In this document: positions 6,831 to 9,930 of the stretch, piece by piece
How the letters are laid out: the number at the start of each line of letters is the position of its first letter
How positions within the stretch are numbered: the first letter of the stretch is position 1
Origin: Vulcanimicrobiota bacterium
Lineage (GTDB): Bacteria; Vulcanimicrobiota; Vulcanimicrobiia; Vulcanimicrobiales; Vulcanimicrobiaceae
Assembly (NCBI GenBank): GCA_030040695.1
Contig: JASHTE010000311.1
Location: forward strand, 1 to 9,930
Direction: 5' to 3'
Length of the DNA: 9,930 nt
Position numbers and translations under genes: made by a program
The notes under the pieces: model-generated
What the model was told of the DNA's origin: nothing
Database searches by the model: none
Seen by the model: the letters and a program-made list of their open reading frames with translations, nothing else

Positions 6831-7730
6831 TTATTTCCTGCGCGCTCGCTCGAGCTCATCGAAGTAGCTCTCCACCGCAAGTCGCCGAGCGGCGCGCAGC
6901 TCGGCATTCGTCAGCTCGCGATCGGGCGCAAGAGAGGAGAGCACGCTCCGGCATCGTTCCGGAACGCGGAGCGCGCGCATTCCAGCGTGAAACGCGCGCG
7001 CGGGCTGGTACTCGCCCGTCGCGAGATAGGTGCGCCAGCGCGGGTGGAGCCGCGAGAGCCGCACCGCCGTGCGTGCCTGCGCGCGTGCCTGGCGGAGCAT
7101 CGCTTCGACGTTCACGCTCCGAGGTCGGGGCTTATAGTGGTAGGCAAGTGCGCGCGGGTTGAAGACCGCGTGCACGTGCGCGCTACGCAGCCTCAATCCG
7201 ACGTCGATGTCCTCCCAGCCATATTCCGAGAATCCCTCGTCGAAACCACCAACGTCGCGTAGCGTCTGCAACGGCACCGAGACGTTCGTCGTCCAGAAGT
7301 AGTTCGCGCTGTAGTTGCCGACGGACCAAACCGGCGGTGGAAGATCGTCGAAGCTCTCGACGTTGATCACGCCGCCGCGCACGATTCGGCCAGGATACTT
7401 GTCACCCGCTCGCACGTGCTCGGCGACGAAGTCCGGCAGCGGCAATACGTCATCGTCGATGAAAATGATGCGCTCCCCGCGCGCTCGCGCTATTCCCGCA
7501 TTTCGTCCGCTCGCAAGGCCGGAATTCGGCTGCTCGACGACGACGAACGCGCACGTCGCTCGCGTTCGGGCGCGCGCGATCACCGCAGCGGTGTCGTCGG
7601 TGGACCCGTCGTCGACGAGCACAACCTCGTATGCGTCCTCATCCTCCGTCTGCTCGAAGCATGCATCGAGTACGCGTTCGAGCAGTCGAGCGCGGTTGTA
7701 CGTACAGAATTGAATGGTTGCACGCATCAT
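6831..7730 (-). CDS. Family 2 glycosyltransferase (with C-terminal 7C-like segment)
   Basis: A 299-residue GT-A glycosyltransferase. ATIQFCTYNR (4-13) is the GT2 start, VLVDDGSTDDT (37-47) binds the nucleotide, and IDDDV (91-95) holds the DxD metal site. GLASGRNAGIARARG (71-85) is the usual segment between them. FWTTNVSVP (145-153) and FSEYGWEDIDVGLRL (167-181) form the 7C-like block with the ED pair. The tail (200-299) is Arg-rich and helical. The frame stays open upstream, but residues before the double Met read as Arg-rich shadow of the transporter gene. I therefore start at the first ATG (7730), where the stop of the transporter gene makes a 4-bp ATGA overlap; the second ATG is the next codon. 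It has the same domain layout as the GT2 at 4955-5851 and probably acts on the same glycan. Sugar specificity is unknown. Confidence 0.94.
   Translation of the reverse strand: MMRATIQFCTYNRARLLERVLDACFEQTEDEDAYEVVLVDDGSTDDTAAVIARARTRATCAFVVVEQPNSGLASGRNAGIARARGERIIFIDDDVLPLPDFVAEHVRAGDKYPGRIVRGGVINVESFDDLPPPVWSVGNYSANYFWTTNVSVPLQTLRDVGGFDEGFSEYGWEDIDVGLRLRSAHVHAVFNPRALAYHYKPRPRSVNVEAMLRQARAQARTAVRLSRLHPRWRTYLATGEYQPARAFHAGMRALRVPERCRSVLSSLAPDRELTNAELRAARRLAVESYFDELERARRK
6834..6839 (-). promoter_or_regulatory. Ribosome binding site of the GT9 gene
   Basis: On the - strand this reads AGGAAA, 6 nt before the GTG at 6827-6825, and lies within the last codons of the upstream GT2. It supports the GTG start, as does the standard GT9 N-terminus that follows immediately. 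Confidence 0.6.
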
Positions 7731-9214
7731 CGGCGCACCGCGAGCTCGATACGATAGACGAGCTCGTCGACGCCGATCGCGAGCAACGCCGCAGGAATCG
7801 CGCCGAGGAGAATCATGTGTGGATCGTTGAGCGTCAGGCCGGCGAGGATGAAGTCCCCGAGACCGCCCGCTCCGATCAAGGCCGCGATCGTCGCCGTGCC
7901 GACCGCGATCACCGCCGACGTTCGAACACCGGCGAGAATGAACGGCAACGCAATCGGCAGTTGCACCCACAGCAGCATCTGACGCGCGGAGAGGCCGATG
8001 CCTTCCGCAGCATCGAGTAACTCCGGAGAGACTTGACGCAAGCCGGCCAGCGTGTTCGCGACGATGGGAAGCAGACCGTAGAGTGCAAGTGCGACGAGTG
8101 CCGGAAGCACGCCGATGCCGAAGAGCGGAATCATGAGCGCGAGCAGCGCGATCGATGGGATCGTCTGAAGCGTTCCGACAACCTTCATGATGGCCTGCCT
8201 CGCGCGCGGCCGGCGCGCCGCCACGATGCCGAGCGGTAGACCGATGAGCACCGAGAAGAAGACGGCGTCGAGCGTCAGCTCGACATGCCGCCCAAGCGCC
8301 CGAAGGAGCCGCGACAGCGTCGATTCCGTGCCTTCTGCACGCCGGATACCGAACCGCTGCGCGAGGAACTGCGCGGCAACGTCGGCGGGAGAGAGGTGGT
8401 CGACGTCGACGCGCGCGTTCATCGCTGTCATCGTACGGTCGTCGATCGACCCGGCGAGCATCGCGAGAATACCACGCAGCTTCGGGGCGGCGCGCATCGT
8501 CGCGTCGCGAACGAGAAAGAGAGCACGATATTGAGGAAAGAACTGCCGATCGTCGGTAAGCGTCGCGAAGCCGTAACGCAGGAGCTCGCCGTCGGTGGAG
8601 TACGCATCGGTCACCTGAATCGTGCCGCGCGCCAACGCCTGATAGGCAAGGCTCTTCTCGATGTCGACCGCATCGACCGTTCCCAGATCGTAGGCGCGCT
8701 CGAGCCCCGGGAGGCCGTCGCTGCGTCGCAAAAACTCGGGCGTAACACCCCAGCGCAGGCTCGGATGGCTCGCAAGATCGGAGATCGTTCTGACTCGCAA
8801 CGTACGCGCGGTCGTCGCGCTCATAGCGAGGACGTACGTGTTGTTGAAGCCGAGCTCACCGGAGACGAAGAGGCCGTAACGCTGCTCCATCGCCTCCCGA
8901 ATTCCGGAAAGGGCGTAGGCTCCGTGAAGAATTGTCGCGTCGATGGTTCCCGTGTACTCTGGGTACGCGTCGACCGCACCCGAACGCAACGCTTCGAAGA
9001 CGAGCAGGGTCCCGCCGAAATTCGTCTTTCTGACTACCGCGTACGGCGTTCGCGCCTCAACGAGTTGCGCAAGTATCTCGGCGAGAATCTGCCCCTCCGT
9101 GTCTTGCTTCGAGGCGATGACGATCGCGGTTTCGCTCGCCCTCGCGTGCCGAATCCCGAGCGCACAGAAGAGCGCGAGCAAGGCGGCGAGCACGAACAGC
9201 GACGCGCTTCTCAC
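7727..9214 (-). CDS. Osmoprotectant-type ABC transporter: substrate-binding domain fused to permease
   Basis: A 495-residue fusion. Residues 1-27 look like a signal peptide or signal anchor (hydrophobic run about 6-20, then HARAS). Residues 28-290 form an OpuAC/QAT-family binding domain: IVIASKQDTEGQILAEI (31-47), FGGTLLVFEALRSG (66-79), AYPEYTGTIDATIL (83-96), TDAYSTDGEL (202-211) and MNARVDVDHLSPADVAAQFL (265-284). Residues about 300-490 are a BPD_transp_1 permease with several membrane helices and the EAA-type ATPase-contact loop DAAEGIGLSARQMLLWVQLP (401-420). The family imports glycine betaine, choline or carnitine, and related fused proteins (EgtU) import ergothioneine; the substrate is not settled by the sequence. 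The binding domain comes first, the reverse of OpuABC/EgtU fusions, which have the permease first. The start is GTG, overlapping the ATPase stop by 4 bp (GTGA), with GGAGG 7 nt upstream. The stop overlaps the GT2 start. Confidence 0.95.
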   Translation of the reverse strand: MRSASLFVLAALLALFCALGIRHARASETAIVIASKQDTEGQILAEILAQLVEARTPYAVVRKTNFGGTLLVFEALRSGAVDAYPEYTGTIDATILHGAYALSGIREAMEQRYGLFVSGELGFNNTYVLAMSATTARTLRVRTISDLASHPSLRWGVTPEFLRRSDGLPGLERAYDLGTVDAVDIEKSLAYQALARGTIQVTDAYSTDGELLRYGFATLTDDRQFFPQYRALFLVRDATMRAAPKLRGILAMLAGSIDDRTMTAMNARVDVDHLSPADVAAQFLAQRFGIRRAEGTESTLSRLLRALGRHVELTLDAVFFSVLIGLPLGIVAARRPRARQAIMKVVGTLQTIPSIALLALMIPLFGIGVLPALVALALYGLLPIVANTLAGLRQVSPELLDAAEGIGLSARQMLLWVQLPIALPFILAGVRTSAVIAVGTATIAALIGAGGLGDFILAGLTLNDPHMILLGAIPAALLAIGVDELVYRIELAVRR

Positions 9215-9930
9215 GCCTGTGCCTCCGCCGCACGGCGCCGCAGAAAGCGCGCGATGTAGTCGCTCGCCGGCCGTTGCCTCAACGTCTGCGGCGTATCGAC
9301 TTGCAGCAAGCGCCCGTGCTCGAATACGGCGACGCGATCCCCGAGATAGAGCGCTTCGTCGACGTCGTGCGTGACGAAGAGCATCGTTTTGTGCAGTTGC
9401 CGGTGCAACCGCGCGAACTCGTCCTGCAGTTCCATGCGCGCGAGCGGGTCGACCGCCGCGAACGGCTCGTCCAGCAGCATGATTGCAGGGTCGGCATAGA
9501 GTGCGCGCGCAATGCCCACTCGCTGCTGCTGCCCGCCCGAAAGCTCGCGTGGATAGCGCCGCCCGAGATCGCCGAGGCCCACCGTCGCCAATACCTCGGC
9601 TGCTCGCTCCCGTCTGCGTTCCGGCGTCTCGCCCGTAGCGCGGCCGAGGATTGCCACGTTCTGCTCGACGGTCATATGTGGAAAGAGGCCGCCGGCTTGT
9701 ATCACGTAACCGATCCCGCGGCGGAGCTCCACGAGATCGCCGTCGATGACGGCCTGCCCGTCAACGAGGACGCGACCCTCTTCGGGCAAGACCAGTCCGT
9801 TCACGCAACGCAAGAGCGTTGTTTTGCCGCTACCGCTATGGCCGATCACGACGAGGAGTTCGCCTTCCTTCACGTCGAGCGTCACGCCGTTCAGCACGAT
9901 CTGCGTTCCGAAACGCTTGGTCACGTTCTC
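9211..9930 (-). CDS. Osmoprotectant-type ABC transporter ATP-binding protein (5' truncated)
   Basis: The ATPase partner of the fusion protein encoded next. The visible 239 residues include ENVTKRFG at the window edge, Walker A GHSGSGKTT, the Q-loop VIQAGGLFPHMTV, the ABC signature LSGGQQQR, Walker B IMLLDEPF followed by AAVDP, and the H-loop VTHD. The Q-loop wording IQxGGLFPH is characteristic of the ProV/OpuCA/YehX group. A GTG at 9924 could be read as a start, but the frame continues to the edge with Glu-Asn, and family members usually have several residues before this point (as in IxLxNVTKRFG), so the real start is probably outside the window. The protein ends shortly after the ATPase domain, without the CBS pair that ProV and OpuCA carry for ionic-strength sensing. 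It may therefore not be osmotically gated in the usual way. The stop overlaps the next gene by 4 bp. Confidence 0.95.
   Translation of the reverse strand, partial: ENVTKRFGTQIVLNGVTLDVKEGELLVVIGHSGSGKTTLLRCVNGLVLPEEGRVLVDGQAVIDGDLVELRRGIGYVIQAGGLFPHMTVEQNVAILGRATGETPERRRERAAEVLATVGLGDLGRRYPRELSGGQQQRVGIARALYADPAIMLLDEPFAAVDPLARMELQDEFARLHRQLHKTMLFVTHDVDEALYLGDRVAVFEHGRLLQVDTPQTLRQRPASDYIARFLRRRAAEAQA
9222..9226 (-). promoter_or_regulatory. Ribosome binding site of the binding-protein/permease fusion gene
   Basis: On the - strand this reads GGAGG, 7 nt before the GTG at 9214-9212 and inside the end of the ATPase gene. It decides in favour of the GTG start, which also begins a good signal peptide. 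Confidence 0.75.

Noticed and set aside
7731..7970. 80-residue N-terminal extension of the GT2 at 6831-7730
   Set aside because: The extension is Arg/Asp/Ser-rich shadow of the transporter permease, and the standard GT2 N-terminus begins right after the ATG at 7730, which also makes an ATGA overlap.
8285..9259. Long + strand open frame (324 residues) antisense to the transporter fusion
   Set aside because: The opposite strand encodes conserved binding-protein and permease motifs; the + reading is highly charged and motif-free.

Overview
The window is GC-rich and almost fully coding, with strong G/C bias at third codon positions. It looks like a piece of a free-living, diderm, GC-rich bacterial chromosome. 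The diderm inference rests on a heptosyltransferase-like GT9 and a periplasmic-type solute-binding transporter. A soil lineage such as Eremiobacterota or a similar phylum would fit, but that placement is an impression and not a demonstration. No RNA gene, CRISPR array, insertion sequence or rho-independent terminator was found.

The left third (about 1-3283) reads on the + strand. It starts with the 3' end of an unrecognised gene (2-208), followed by a 195-bp non-coding gap. Next is a small protein with an HEVDH zinc-metallopeptidase motif that resembles the NleD/M91-like domains found at the tips of Rhs-type polymorphic toxins (404-886). It is followed by a lipoprotein peptide-type solute-binding protein of SBP family 5 (933-2543), whose 3' end overlaps the GTG start of a type-5 (UdgB-like) uracil-DNA glycosylase (2531-3283).

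The right two thirds (9930 down to 3198) form one tightly packed run of six - strand genes. In transcription order they are: an osmoprotectant-type ABC ATPase (cut by the window edge), a substrate-binding/permease fusion protein, a GT2 glycosyltransferase, a GT9 heptosyltransferase-like protein, a second GT2 glycosyltransferase, and aspartyl-tRNA synthetase. Neighbouring genes overlap by 4-8 bp or lie 3 bp apart, so translational coupling in a single transcript is likely. The promoter must lie beyond the right edge.

The two blocks converge, and the ends of the glycosylase and aspS genes overlap by 86 bp on opposite strands, leaving no room for a conventional terminator. Functionally the - strand run joins uptake of a compatible solute or similar quaternary amine, assembly of a surface glycan (two GT2s around one GT9) and a core translation enzyme. 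The AspRS has sequence features of the non-discriminating type, which would imply a GatCAB route to Asn-tRNA(Asn). I see no clear new defence or mobile system. The least ordinary items are the stand-alone toxin-type metallopeptidase domain, the binding-domain-first transporter fusion, the divergent GT9 inside the GT2-GT9-GT2 cassette, and the overlapping convergent 3' ends.
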